A stretch of 64,000 nucleotides of DNA from Streptomyces sp. Tu6071 (GTDB lineage: Bacteria > Actinomycetota > Actinomycetes > Streptomycetales > Streptomycetaceae), in contig NZ_CM001165.1 in the NCBI RefSeq assembly GCF_000213055.1, positions 5,540,945 through 5,604,944 of the forward strand, written 5' to 3'. The notes beneath the pieces are model-generated. The model worked only from the letters and a program-made list of their open reading frames with translations, ran no database searches and was not told the DNA's origin. Made by a program: the position numbers and the translations under genes. Of this stretch, positions 27,681 through 43,264 are shown one piece after another. Positions within the stretch are counted from its first letter, which is position 1. Each line of letters begins with the position of its first letter.

Positions 27681-28385
27681 ATGCCTCGCGCACCCAGGCC
27701 GCCGCGGTTCTACTTCAACCTCCGCAGCCCGTACAACTTCCTCGCGCTCAAGCGGCTGCGCGAGCGGCACCCAGGACTGCTCGACCGGCTGGAGTTCCGG
27801 CCCTTCTGGGAGCCCGACGCGCGCAGCGAGAAGGCACTCGCCGAGGCCGGTGCCACGTTCCCGTACACGCCCATGAACCGTGCCAAGCAGTTCTACATCC
27901 TGCACGACGTGCGCCGCCTCGCCGCGGCCGAGGGCATCGCGCTCACGTGGCCCGTGGACGCCGGGCCCTGGTGGGAGCCCGTCCACCTGGCGTGGTTCCT
28001 CGCGCGGGACGCGGGGCTCGGGCGGGCCTGGATCGAGCGCGCGTCCGAGGCCCGCTGGCTGGAGGGCCGCGACATCTGCGACCCGGCGGTCGTACGGGAA
28101 CTCGCCGCCGAGGTCGGCCTGGACGCCGAGGCGGTCGCGGGCGCCCCCGAGGACGCGGAGCTGCGGGAGCGGGGCGTCAAGGCGCTGCTCGACGTCGTGC
28201 GCGACGGCGTCTTCGGGGTGCCGTACTTCGTCAACGGCTCGCAGCCCTTCTGGGGCCTGGACCGCGTCGAGGAGTTCGCCGCTTCCTTCGGCCCGGCCGC
28301 GGCGCCCGCGCCGCCCGCGCCCGCGAGCGTCCCGGCCGCCGAGCCGCGCTCCTTCGACCTGAGCCACGCGGGAGGCTGCGGATGA
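27681..28385 (+). CDS. DsbA-family 2-hydroxychromene-2-carboxylate isomerase-like protein
   Basis: A 234-residue thioredoxin-fold protein of the DsbA/HCCA isomerase family. The N-terminus FYFNLRSPYNFLALKRL has SPYN where oxidoreductases have CxxC, so it is not a disulfide enzyme. GVPYF gives the conserved cis-proline. HCCA isomerases use glutathione for cis/trans isomerisation. As I recall, relatives occur in polyene and cinnamoyl-lipid clusters beside FabF-like KS/CLF genes, where double-bond isomerisation is proposed. That role is inferred from context here. The last ~25 residues (Ala/Pro then SHAGGCG) are an extension. It overlaps the condensation gene by ATGA. Confidence 0.82.
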   Translation: MPRAPRPPRFYFNLRSPYNFLALKRLRERHPGLLDRLEFRPFWEPDARSEKALAEAGATFPYTPMNRAKQFYILHDVRRLAAAEGIALTWPVDAGPWWEPVHLAWFLARDAGLGRAWIERASEARWLEGRDICDPAVVRELAAEVGLDAEAVAGAPEDAELRERGVKALLDVVRDGVFGVPYFVNGSQPFWGLDRVEEFAASFGPAAAPAPPAPASVPAAEPRSFDLSHAGGCG

Positions 28386-29833
28386 GCACCGCCACGGGGC
28401 CCCGGGCCCTGCCGCTGACCAAGATCCAGGAAGAGATGTGGACCGCCTACCGCATCGCCCCCGGCTCCAGCGCCTACAACGTCGTCATGCCGCTGCGCGT
28501 CCGCGGCCCCCTCGACCCGGCGGCGATGGCGGCTGCCGTCACGGCGGTCGGCCTGCGCCAGGAACTGCTGCGCTCGGTCTTCACCGAGCGGGACGGGCGC
28601 CCGGTGCGCTACGCCTCCGCATCCCCCTTCGTGCGCCTGGAGTTCACCGATCTCTCGGGCACGGACGAGGCGGCGTTCCTGGAGGCGGCGCGCGAGGCGG
28701 GGGCCCGCCCCTTCCGCCTGGAGGACGGGCCCTTCAGGGTCGTCCTGCTGCGCCGCGCGGAGGACGACTGGGCGCTCGTCACCTCCGCGCACCACATCGT
28801 CAGCGACTTCACCTCGCGCTGGCTCCTGGTCCGCGATCTCCTCGACGCCTACACCGCGCGCCTCGCGGGGACCGCGCCCGCGTGGCGTCCGCTGCGCGGC
28901 TCCTACGGTGAACATGCCGAGGCCGAGGGCGAGTTCGTCGCGTCGGAGCGGGGCAGGCTCGCCGCCGAGGAGTGGCGTGCCGCCGTCGCGGGCTCGGCCC
29001 CGGCCGAACTGCCGCTGGACCGGCCGAGACCGGCCGTGCGCTCGCTGCGCGGCGACACCGTCGTACGGGAGCTCCCCGGGCGTACGGCCGAAGGACTGGC
29101 CGGGGCGGCGCACGCGGTGGGGGTCACCCCCTTCGCGTACCTCCTCGCGGCCTTCCAGGCGCTGACGCACCGCTGGACGGGGCAGGACGACTTCCTGCTC
29201 GGGGTCCCGGCGTCCAGCCGCTCGGGGCGCGGCACCCGCGACCTCATCGGCTGCTTCCTCAACACCATCCCCGTACGGGCCGAGTTCGCGCCCGCCACGA
29301 CCTTCCGCGCCGCCGCCGAACGGGCGGGGGAGCGGGTCATGCGCGGGATGCTCGGGGTGCGCTGCCCGGCCGGGGTCGCCTTCCCGGGCGCGACCCTCTT
29401 CCGCGCCGCGCTCTTCCTCGTCCAGATGGACCGGATGGAACCGCCGGTGCCCAACGTCCCGCCGGGCAGCGCGGTCGGGCCCTTCGTCGCGTACGGGGGC
29501 GTCGAGATCGCCCTCGTCGACGTACCGCAGCAGGAGGGCCAGCTCGATGTGCTGCTGCGCATCGAGCAGACGCCCGGGGGCGTCACGGCCGTCTTCTCCT
29601 ACGACACCGACGTCCTCGACCGCGCGAGCGTCGAACGCCTCGCCGACGGCTACGCGGTGCTGCTCGCCGCCGCCGTCGACGACCCCGACACGAGGATCGC
29701 CGACGTCTCGCTCTCGGACGCGGCCGAGCTGGAGGCGCTCCTCGCGCTCGGCGCGGGCGGGGCGGACGGGCAGGACGACTTCGGCGGTCACGACGACTTC
29801 GACTCCTTCGAGACGGCATGGAGCCACGGATGA
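28382..29833 (+). CDS. Stand-alone NRPS condensation domain protein
   Basis: A 483-residue free condensation domain. LTKIQEEMW is the C1 motif. The active site is SAHHIVSDF near residue 138, keeping both His and the Asp but with Phe in place of Gly. DRPRPAVRS and GCFLNTIPVR are C4 and C5 motifs. Because NRPS1 begins with an adenylation domain, this enzyme could place the acyl group from the ACP on the first amino acid. It could also release the chain, since no thioesterase is present. The tail is acidic (repeated DDF). It overlaps the monooxygenase gene by ATGA. Confidence 0.9.
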   Translation: MSTATGPRALPLTKIQEEMWTAYRIAPGSSAYNVVMPLRVRGPLDPAAMAAAVTAVGLRQELLRSVFTERDGRPVRYASASPFVRLEFTDLSGTDEAAFLEAAREAGARPFRLEDGPFRVVLLRRAEDDWALVTSAHHIVSDFTSRWLLVRDLLDAYTARLAGTAPAWRPLRGSYGEHAEAEGEFVASERGRLAAEEWRAAVAGSAPAELPLDRPRPAVRSLRGDTVVRELPGRTAEGLAGAAHAVGVTPFAYLLAAFQALTHRWTGQDDFLLGVPASSRSGRGTRDLIGCFLNTIPVRAEFAPATTFRAAAERAGERVMRGMLGVRCPAGVAFPGATLFRAALFLVQMDRMEPPVPNVPPGSAVGPFVAYGGVEIALVDVPQQEGQLDVLLRIEQTPGGVTAVFSYDTDVLDRASVERLADGYAVLLAAAVDDPDTRIADVSLSDAAELEALLALGAGGADGQDDFGGHDDFDSFETAWSHG

Positions 29834-31125
29834 CCACCACCATCGCGGTGACCGGCGCGGGGATCGGCGGACTCACCGCCGCCGCGGCGCTGCACCGGCG
29901 CGGTATCGACGTCCACGTGTACGAACGCGCCACGACGCTGCGCGAGGAGGGCGTCGGGATGCACCTCGGCCCGAACGCCACCCGGCTCCTGCACCGCATG
30001 GGGCTCGCCGAGCGGCTCGCCGAGGTCGCCGTGCGCCCCGACGCCCTGGAGATACGGGCCTTCCCCGACGGGCGGACCGTCGCGCGCCAGGAGATGGGCG
30101 CCGCCTGGGAGGAGGAGTTCGGGGCCCCGTACCTCACCGTCCACCGGGGCGATCTGTACCGCGTGCTCCGCTCGCTCGTACCGGACCACCGGGTGCACAC
30201 GGGCCGGGAGCTGACCGGCTACGAGGAGGGCGCGCGCGGCGTGACGCTGCACTTCGCCGACGGGACCCTCACGCGGGCCTCCGCGCTCATCGGCGCGGAC
30301 GGCGTGCACTCGCTCGTCCGTAGGCGCCTCGCGGGCGCCGCCCCGGCCGTCTACTCCGGGGACAGCGCGCTGCGCGGCCTCGTGGACGCCGCCGACGTGC
30401 CCGAACTGGACCCGCGCCTCATGTACATGTACGCGGGCCCCACGAAGCTGCTGCTCTACCCCGTGAACGGCGGTCGCGCCTTCACCTACGTCGTCGTCGC
30501 CCCGACGCCCGAGGGGCCCGCCGAGTCGTGGACGAGCGGGGCCACGCCCGCCGCGCTCGACGAGGCGCTCGCCGCCTGGCCGCCCGCCGTGCGCGCGCTC
30601 CTCGGCGCGGGTCACGACGTACGCCGCTGGGCGCTCTACGACAGGGAGCCGCTGGAGCGCTGGAGCACGGCGCGCACGACGCTCCTCGGCGACGCGGCCC
30701 ACCCGATGCTCCCGCACCACGGGCAGGGAGCCAACCAGGCCATCGAGGACGGCGTCGCACTCGCCGTCTGCCTCGATGAGGAGAGACCGGGCGCGGCGGG
30801 TGTGGCCGCCGCACTCGCCCGGTACGAAAGCGTCCGCAGGCCGCACACCACCCGGGTGCGCGACGGCTCGCGGGACGGTACCCACCACCGGCGCTCACCC
30901 GAGCGCGGGGACACCACCGAGAAGGGGAACACCACCATGGCGAACAACCTCAACAACAACCGGAACAACAACAACGTCAACAACCTCAACAACCGGAACA
31001 ACAACAACCGCAACAACGACCTGAACAACAACAACCTCAACAACCAGGTGAACAACGCGGCCTGGGTGCTCGCCAACGACGTCGAGGCGAACCTCAACCC
31101 GCTCGCCGCCAACGTCGCGGCCTGA
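29830..31125 (+). CDS. FAD-dependent monooxygenase with in-frame Asn-rich tail
   Basis: A group A flavoprotein hydroxylase (salicylate hydroxylase-like): FAD motif GAGIGGLTAAAALHRRG at the N-terminus, LIGADGVHSLVRRRL in the middle, and LLGDAAHPMLPHHGQGANQ near residue 286. Its aromatic substrate is unknown; a chlorotryptophan- or aryl-type group would fit the cluster. The frame has no stop after the enzyme part (about 350 residues) and continues through TTEKGNTT into an asparagine-rich segment (residues 370-431). The family normally ends within a few tens of residues after YESVRRPHTTRV, so either this is a real fusion or the tail is a separate peptide started internally at 30937. Confidence 0.88.
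   Translation: MTTTIAVTGAGIGGLTAAAALHRRGIDVHVYERATTLREEGVGMHLGPNATRLLHRMGLAERLAEVAVRPDALEIRAFPDGRTVARQEMGAAWEEEFGAPYLTVHRGDLYRVLRSLVPDHRVHTGRELTGYEEGARGVTLHFADGTLTRASALIGADGVHSLVRRRLAGAAPAVYSGDSALRGLVDAADVPELDPRLMYMYAGPTKLLLYPVNGGRAFTYVVVAPTPEGPAESWTSGATPAALDEALAAWPPAVRALLGAGHDVRRWALYDREPLERWSTARTTLLGDAAHPMLPHHGQGANQAIEDGVALAVCLDEERPGAAGVAAALARYESVRRPHTTRVRDGSRDGTHHRRSPERGDTTEKGNTTMANNLNNNRNNNNVNNLNNRNNNNRNNDLNNNNLNNQVNNAAWVLANDVEANLNPLAANVAA
30937..31125 (+). CDS. Asparagine-rich 62-residue peptide (possible internal start)
   Basis: Sixty-two residues from the ATG at 30937, 31 of them Asn, all encoded by AAC. Short N-runs of two to four are interrupted by Leu, Val, Arg, Asp or Gln at fairly regular intervals, with a different C-terminal part (AAWVLANDVEANLNPLAANVAA carries the single Trp). 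GAGAAGGGG lies 10 bases upstream and could serve as its ribosome-binding site. Because it is in the same frame as the monooxygenase with no stop between, it may be made alone, as a C-terminal tail, or both. I know no close relative. Candidates are a ribosomal peptide precursor or a protein-binding tail. Confidence 0.55.
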   Translation: MANNLNNNRNNNNVNNLNNRNNNNRNNDLNNNNLNNQVNNAAWVLANDVEANLNPLAANVAA

Positions 31126-31175
31126 GCACCGCCACCCCACCACCCCCCGCGGCGGTCCGTCCGACCGCACCCGGA

Positions 31176-31206
31176 GAGCCCCCGGCGCCTCGCGCGCCGG
31201 GGGCTC
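31176..31206 (+). terminator. Hairpin after the monooxygenase/Asn-rich gene
   Basis: A 13-bp perfect stem (31176-31188 with 31194-31206) and a five-base loop, 50 bases past the stop. It separates the ACP-to-monooxygenase operon from the mbtH-NRPS operon. Confidence 0.75.
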
Positions 31207-31237
31207 CGCCCTGTCCCGGGCCCGGTGCGCCGCCCCC

Positions 31238-31266
31238 GTATAGGCGAGCGATAAACCGCCGATAGG
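31238..31266 (+). promoter_or_regulatory. Heptamer repeats, 11-bp spacing (putative SARP site 5)
   Basis: GTATAGG (31238), CGATAAA (31249) and CGATAGG (31260): three heptamers exactly 11 bases apart, 47 bases before the MbtH start. This is the clearest example of the motif in the window. Confidence 0.7.
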
Positions 31267-31313
31267 GCCGCGGCGGAGCATGGGCCCGTCCCACCGAGTA
31301 GAAGGGCCATTCC

Positions 31314-31571
31314 ATGAACGAACACACGAGCGAACCCGCGGGCGAGCAGGCGAACGGGCCGTCCGGCGAGGAGCCGGCGTACCGCGTCGTCCGCAACGAC
31401 GAGGAGCAGTACTCGATCTGGTGGGCGGGGCGCGAACTGCCCGCCGGCTGGCACGCCGAGGGGACCGAGGGGACCCGTGAGGACTGCCTCGCCCACATCG
31501 ACACCGTCTGGACCGACCTGCGCCCGCTGAGCCTGCGGCGCCGGATGGCCGAGGCCGTGTCCGGCAGCTGA
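31314..31571 (+). CDS. MbtH-like protein
   Basis: An 85-residue MbtH-family chaperone that binds and activates NRPS adenylation domains. The signature is present: YRVVRNDEEQYSIWWAGRELPAGWHAEGTEGTREDCLAHIDTVWTDLRP-type spacing with the three conserved Trp residues and a basic C-terminus. A 20-residue hydrophilic N-terminal extension precedes the fold. It is the first gene after SARP site 5 and lies 39 bases before NRPS1. Confidence 0.95.
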   Translation: MNEHTSEPAGEQANGPSGEEPAYRVVRNDEEQYSIWWAGRELPAGWHAEGTEGTREDCLAHIDTVWTDLRPLSLRRRMAEAVSGS

Positions 31572-31610
31572 GCCGACCGCCGCTCCCGCTATCCCGATGG
31601 AGGAGAACTC

Positions 31611-36700
<5,090 letters not shown>

Positions 36701-36704
<4 letters not shown>

Positions 36705-39700
36705 CCACACCCACAGCGCCGTCCAGGGAAGCACTCCTCGCCGAGCTGGGGCGCCGCCGCCGCGCGGCCCGCGCCGGGCGCGGCAGCGCCGCCCTGCCCC
36801 GCGCCGACCGCACCGCGCCGCTCCCGCTCTCGCCGGGCCAGCGCCGGCTCTGGCTCGTGCACCAGCTCGACCCGGAGAGCCCCGAGTACGTGCTCCCGCT
36901 CGTCCACCGCCTCCAGGGCCCGCTGGACACCGGGCTGCTGCACCGCGCCTTCGACGCGCTCGCCGCACGCCACGAGATCCTGCGCACCCGCTACCGGCTC
37001 GACCAGGACGCGCCCCACCAGCACATCGACCCGCCGGGACGCGTCGACCTCACCGTCACCGACGCGCCCACGGGCACGGGCGGGCGCACGGACGCCGCCG
37101 TCGCCTTCGCCGAGCTCCACGCGGCGCGCCCCTTCGACCTCGCGCGCGAGGCCCCGCTGCGCGTGCGCCTGCTGCGACTGGCGCCCGACGACCACGTCCT
37201 CGTCGTCCTCGTCCACCACATCGCGTGCGACGCCCTGACCCGCCCGCTCCTCCTGGAGGAGCTGCGCGTCCTGTACACCGCGCTCGCCGACGGCCGCGAC
37301 CCGGGGAGCGCGCTGCCCCCGCTGCCGGTCCAGTACGCCGACTACGCGGCCCACCTCGCCCGCCGCGAGGACACCCCCGAGGCGCGCGCCGACCTCGACT
37401 GGTGGCGGGAACGGCTCGCCGCGCTCGCGCCCCTGTCGCTGCCCACCGACAGGCCGCGCCCCGCCGTGCGCGACGCGGCGGGCGCCGCCTGGGAGTTCGA
37501 TGTCGACAGGGACCTCGCCGAGCGCGTGCGGGCACTCGCCCGCGAGAGCGGCTGCACGCCCTTCATGGTCCTGCTCGGCACATGGCAACTGCTCCTCGGC
37601 AGGTACGCGGGCACCACGGACGTCTGCGTCGGCACCGCCGCGTCCGCGCGCACCCGTCCCGAGCTGCGCCGCATGGCCGGGTACGCCTACGACACGCTCG
37701 CCCTGCGCGGCACATGGCGGCCCACGACGCGCCTGCGCGACTTCGTCACCGCGACACGCGCCGGAGTCCTCGGCGCCTTCGACCACCAGTCGGCGCCCTT
37801 CGACCGGCTCGCCGACCTCGTCGAGCCCGACCGCGACCTGTCCACGACCCCCGTCTTCCAGGTCATGTTCGACCTCGCGCCCGACGCGGACCAGGACCCC
37901 TTCGCACTGCCGGGACTGACGAGCGTTCCCGTGCCCGCCCGCTCCCGCGTCGCACGCTTCGACCTCACCCTCCACCTCGGCGAGCGCGCCGACGGCAGCC
38001 TCCGCGGCAGCCTGGAGTACGCGACCGCGCTCTTCGACGCGGCGACCGCCGAGCGCGTCGCCCGGCACTGGACGACGCTCCTGCGCTCCGCCGTCGAAGC
38101 CCCCGACAGCCCCGTGTCCGCGCTCGACTGCCTCGGCCCCGCCGAACGCGCCCGCCTCCTCGCCGGGCCCGCCACGCCCGTGGGCACCGGCACACCGCTC
38201 GACCAGGGCACCCTGCGCCCCGTCGTCGACACCATCGGCGCCCAGATGGCCGCGACCCCCGACGCGATCGCCGTCCGGCACGGCGACACCCACCTCACCT
38301 ACGCCGCACTCGACGCCGCCGCCGACCGCTACGCCCGCAGGCTCGCCGCGCTCGGCGCGGGCCCCGACACGACCGTCGGAGTGCTCCTCGACCGGGGACC
38401 CGAGCTGCTCGCCGCGCTCCTCGGCATCTGGCGCGCGGGCGCCGCGTACGTCCCCGTCGACCCCGGCTACCCGGACGAGCGCGTCGCCGCCGTCCTCGCC
38501 ACCGGGCCCACGCGCCTCGTCGTCACCGAGCGCCGGTACGCCGCGAGGCTCGCCGGGCGGCACCTCGTCGTCGTCGACGACCCGGCCGAGCGCGCCGCGC
38601 TCGCCGCCGCCGACGCACCGCTCCCCGCCGCGCACGACCTCGACCAGCTCGCCTACGTCATCCACACCTCCGGCTCCACCGGGCGCCCCAAGGGCGTCCT
38701 GATCAGCCACCGGGGCCTCGCCAACTACCTCGGCTGGACGGTCCAGGCGTACGCGGGCGCCGGCACCGGCGGCGCGCCGCTGTTCTCCTCGATCGCCTTC
38801 GACCTCGGCGTCCCCGACCTCTACGCCCCGCTCATGACCGGGCAGCCCGTCCACCTGCTCCCGCAGGACCTCGACACCGCCGACCTCGGCGCACACCTCG
38901 TCGCGGGCGGCCCGTACTCCTTCATCAAGCTCACGCCCGGCCACCTCGACCTCCTCACGCAGCAGCTCAGCGCCCCGCAGATCCGCGACCTCGCCGGGCT
39001 CGTCATCGCGGCGGGGGACTCCTTCACCGCGCGCCTCGCCGAACGCTGGGCCGAGGCGGCCGGTCCCACGGGCACCCGGCTCGCCGCCGAGTACGGGCCC
39101 ACCGAGATCACCGTCGGCAACTCCGCGTACTTCGTCGACGGCCCCCTCACGACCGAACTCGTGCCCATCGGGCAGGCGATCCCGCACACCACGATGTACG
39201 TCCTCGACGAGGAACTGCGCCCGCTGCCCACCGGAGTCCCCGGGGAGGTGTGGATCGGCGGCACGGGACTCGCGCGCGGCTACGCGGGCCAGCCCGCGCT
39301 GACCGCCGAGCGCTTCGTGCCCGACCCGTACGGCGAACCGGGCGCGCGGCTCTACCGCACGGGCGACATCGCGCGCGTCCTGCCGGACGGCGACCTGGAC
39401 TTCGTCTCCCGCGCCGACCACCAGGTCAAGGTGCGCGGCTACCGCGTCGAGCCCGGCGAGATCGAGGCCGCGCTCGCCCAACTGCCCGCCGTCGCCGAGG
39501 CCGTCGTGGTGGTGCGCGACGACACCCCCGGCGGTCGCAGGCTCGTCGCCTACCTCGTGCCCGCGCCCGGCGCACCGGCCGAAGCGCTCGACCCCGCCGC
39601 GCTGCGCGCACACCTGGGCACCGCCCTGCCCCCGTACATGGTGCCCGCCGCCTACCTCACGCTCGACGCGCTCCCGCTCACCGCCAACGGCAAGCTCGAC

Positions 39701-42700
39701 CGCCGCGCCCTGCCCGCCCCCGGGCGGGCCGCGACCGCCGTCGGGGAGCACGTCGCCGCGCGCGACGACACCGAGCGGGCCATGGCCGCGCTGTGGGCCG
39801 ACGTCCTCGGCGTCGACTTGGTCGGCGTGCACGACAACTTCTTCGACCTCGGCGGCGACTCGCTGCGCGCCGTCGCACTCGTCGGCGCCCTGCGCGGGGC
39901 AGGCTGGGAGACCTCCGTCCGCGACGTCTTCCAGCACCGCACCGTCGCACGCCTCGCCGCGGCCGTCCCGCGCGGCGGTACGGGCCAGGAGGCCGCCTCG
40001 CGCGCCGTCGCCCGCTTCGCGCTGATCGCGGCGGCCGACCGCGCGGCGCTCCCCGCCGACGTCACCGACGCCTACCCGCTCTCGCGCGTCCAGGCCGGGA
40101 TGCTCGTCGAGATGCACGGGGACAGCGGCGAGAACCGCTACCACAACATCACCTCCTTCCGCATCCGCGACGAACTCCCCTTCGACCCCGCCTGCTTCCA
40201 GCGCGCCGCCGACCTCGTCGTCGAGCGCCACGAGGTCATGCGCACCTCCTTCGCGCTCACCGGCCACTCCCAGCCCCTCCAGCTCGTGCACGCCGCGGGC
40301 ACCATGCCCTTCCACCACGAGGACCTGCGCCACCTGCCCCCGGAGAACCGCAAACCGGCCCTGTGGGAGTTCGCCGACCGCGACCGCGCCCAGCTCTTCG
40401 ACCTCGGCAGCGCCCCGCTCATGCGGATGGCCGTGCACCTCCTGGACGACGAGAGCTGGTGGCTCTCCATCACCGAGTGCCACCCCGTCATCGAGGGCTG
40501 GAGCTACCACTCCCAGCTCATGGAACTGCTCCGCGCCTACCGCGCCCTGCGCATCGGCGCCGAGCCCGAGCCCGCGCCGCCCGCGCCCGCCGTGCGCTAC
40601 GCCGACTTCATCGCGGGCGAGGTGCGCTCCCTCGCCGACCCGGCCGACCAGGAGTACTGGCGCGGCGTCGTCGACGAATACGAGAAGTTCACCGTGCCGC
40701 CCGGGTGGGCGGGCGACCCGGCCGCGCCCGACGAGCGCTACCGCGTCGACCTCCCGCTCACCTCGCTCGAACCGGGACTGCGCGCCCTCGCGAGCGCCGC
40801 CGGGGTGCCGTACAAGAGCGTCCTGCACGCCGCCCACAGCAAGGTCCTCTCACTCCTGACCCGCTCCACGGCCTTCCGGGGCGGCATGGTCGCCGACGCG
40901 CGGCCCGAGGAGGCGGGCGCCCAGTCGGTCTCGGGGATGTACCTCAACTCGGTGCCCTTCCCCTACCGCGCCGACACCGCCCGCACGTGGGGCGACCTGG
41001 CCCGCGAGGTCTTCGCGCACGAGGTCGCGCTGTGGCCGCACCGCCGGTACCCGATGCCCGCGATGCGGCGCCCCGGGGGCGAACGCCACCTCATCGACGT
41101 CCTCTTCCACTACCTCGACTTCCACCAGGTCGACACCGAGCTGATCGACATCATGGCCAGCCGCGACGACAGCCCCAACGAGTTCCCCGTCGTCGTCGGC
41201 ACGCCCGTGCGCGGCCACCTCTCGCTCGCCTCGCGCACCCGCACCCTGAGCCGCGCCGCCGCCGACCGGCTCCTCGGCCTGTACCGCGCCGTCCTCGGTG
41301 ACATGGCCCGGACCGGAGCCGAGGGCGACAGCACCGGCGCCTACCCGACGACCGCCGAACGCGACCGGCTCACCGCGCCCCCCGCGCCGCACGCCACGAC
41401 GCCGCTCGACGTGTGCCGCGCCGTCACCGCGCAGGCGGCCCGTACCCCCCACGCGCTCGCCCTGCACGGCGACGGCTTCGCGCTGACCTACGGCGAACTC
41501 GACGCGCGCGCCGCCCGTATCGCCCAGCGCCTGCGGGCGCTCGGGGCCGGGCCGGAGACACGCGTCGCCGTTCTCCTGGACCGCGGCCCCGATCTCGTCG
41601 CCGCGCTGCTCGGCGTCTGGAAGGCGGGTGCGGCGCAGGTCCCGCTCGACCCCGGGACGCCCGCGCCCCGGCCGGAGGAGGCCGGGATCGCGCTCGCCGT
41701 CACGGAGGCGGCGTACGCGGGACGGCTGCCGGGGGTGCCGTACGTCCCGGCGGCGGAGACCCAGGAGGCCGGTGACGGGCCGGGCGCCGCGCTCGACGCC
41801 GTTGCGCTCGACGCCGTTCACCACGACGCCCTTGCGCTCGACGCCGTACCGCTCGACCCCGACCGCCTCGCCTACGTCCTGCACACCTCGGGCAGCACCG
41901 GAGGGCCCAAGGCGGTCGAGATCAGCCACCGGGCGCTCGCGCACTACCTGGACTGGGCCGTCACGCGCTACACGACAGCCGGTACCGGGGGCGCGCCCTG
42001 GTTCACCCCCGTCGGCTTCGACCTCGGGATGCCCGCGCTGTGGGCCCCGCTGATGACCGGGCAGGCCGTCCGCGTCCTGCCGCAGGAACTCGCCCCCGGC
42101 GACCTGGGCGCACGGCTCCTCGCGGGCGCCCCGTACGCCTTCGTCGGCCTCACGCCCGGCCACCTCCGGTTGCTCGAGGGCCAGTTGACCGACGAGGAAC
42201 TCGCCTCGCTCGCCGGGCTCGCGGTGTGCGCGGGCGACGCCTACCCGGCCGCGCAGGCCGCACGGGTCGCCCGCAGGGTACGGGCCGGACGCGGCGCGGG
42301 CGAGGGGATGGCGCTGACCGCCGAGTACGGGCCGACCGAGGCGACCGTCGCCGCGACGTTCACGCGGGTGCGCGCCACCGCGCCGACCGGCGGGCACGAC
42401 GAGCGCGGCGCGCACCCGGAGCGGCCCCTCGTGCCGCTCGGCGCCCCGCTCCCCGGCGTCGTCGTGCGCCTTCTCGACGACCGCCTGCGCCCCGTTCCCG
42501 AGGGCGTCACGGGCGAGGTCCACCTCGGCGGCGACGGACTCGCGCGCGGCTACGCGGGGCGGCCCGGCGAGACCGCCGCCCGCTTCGTGCCCGACCCGTA
42601 CGGGCCGCCCGGCGCCCGCCTCTACCGCACGGGCGACCTCGCGCGCCACCTGCCGGACGGCACCCTGGAGTTCGCCGGGCGCGCCGACGAGCAGGTCAAG

Positions 42701-43264
42701 GTCCGGGGGCACCGCGTCGAGCCGGGCGCCGCCGAGGCGGCGCTCGCCGCCGACCCCGCCGTGCGCGAAGCGCTCGTCGTCGCCGTGCCCGCGGCCGACG
42801 GCGGCCACCGGCTCGCCGCCTGGGTCGTCCCGGACGCGGGCGCGCGTGTCGACGTGCGGGCGCTGCGGGCACGCCTGCGCGCCGTCGTGCCCACCGCGCT
42901 CGTCCCCTCGACGGTCACGGCGGTGCCCGCGCTGCCCCTGACCGGGCACGGCAAGCGCGGCCGCGCAGCCCTCGTGGCCCGGTCCGCGACCCAGGCCGCC
43001 GACCGGCCGTACACCGCGCCCCGCACCCCGACCGAACGCGCGCTCGCCGCCGTCTGGGCCGAAGTGCTCGGACTCACGCGGGTCGGTGCCGACGACGACT
43101 TCGCCGACCTCGGCGGCGACTCGCTCCTCGTACCGCCCCTGCTGCTCGCCGCCCACCGCGCCGGGATCGCCCTCGATCTGACGACCGCCCTGCGCCAACC
43201 GACCGTCGCGCGGCAGGCAGCCGCGCTCGACACCACCGCCGCAAGGCTGGAGGCCACCTCATGA
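36701..43264 (+). CDS. Nonribosomal peptide synthetase 2 (C-A-T-C-A-T)
   Basis: A 2187-residue, two-module NRPS. C1 has HHIACDA (residue ~171; Ala in place of Gly). A3 has HTSGSTGRPKG near 654 and T has FFDLGGDSL near 1046. The second C domain has ECHPVIEG near 1259 in place of HHxxxDG: the second His is kept, Asp becomes Glu. A4 has HTSGSTGGPKA near 1728 and the final T is DFADLGGDSL near 2134. The protein then ends, with no thioesterase, reductase or terminal C domain. The by-eye code of A3, about DLPKIAEVGK, resembles asparagine-type codes (DLTKxGEVGK); A4 is about DLPGVAEVAK. Asn, hydroxy-Asn or carbamoyl-diaminopropionate are candidates. The gene overlaps the carbamoyltransferase gene by ATGA. 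Confidence 0.95.
41789..41857 (+). repeat. 15-bp repeats inside the last adenylation domain
   Basis: GCGCTCGACGCCGTT occurs at 41789 and 41804 and with one change at 41834. It encodes ALDAVALDAV...ALDAV between the A2 and A3 core motifs of the last adenylation domain, a surface loop where length variation is tolerated. Confidence 0.75.
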
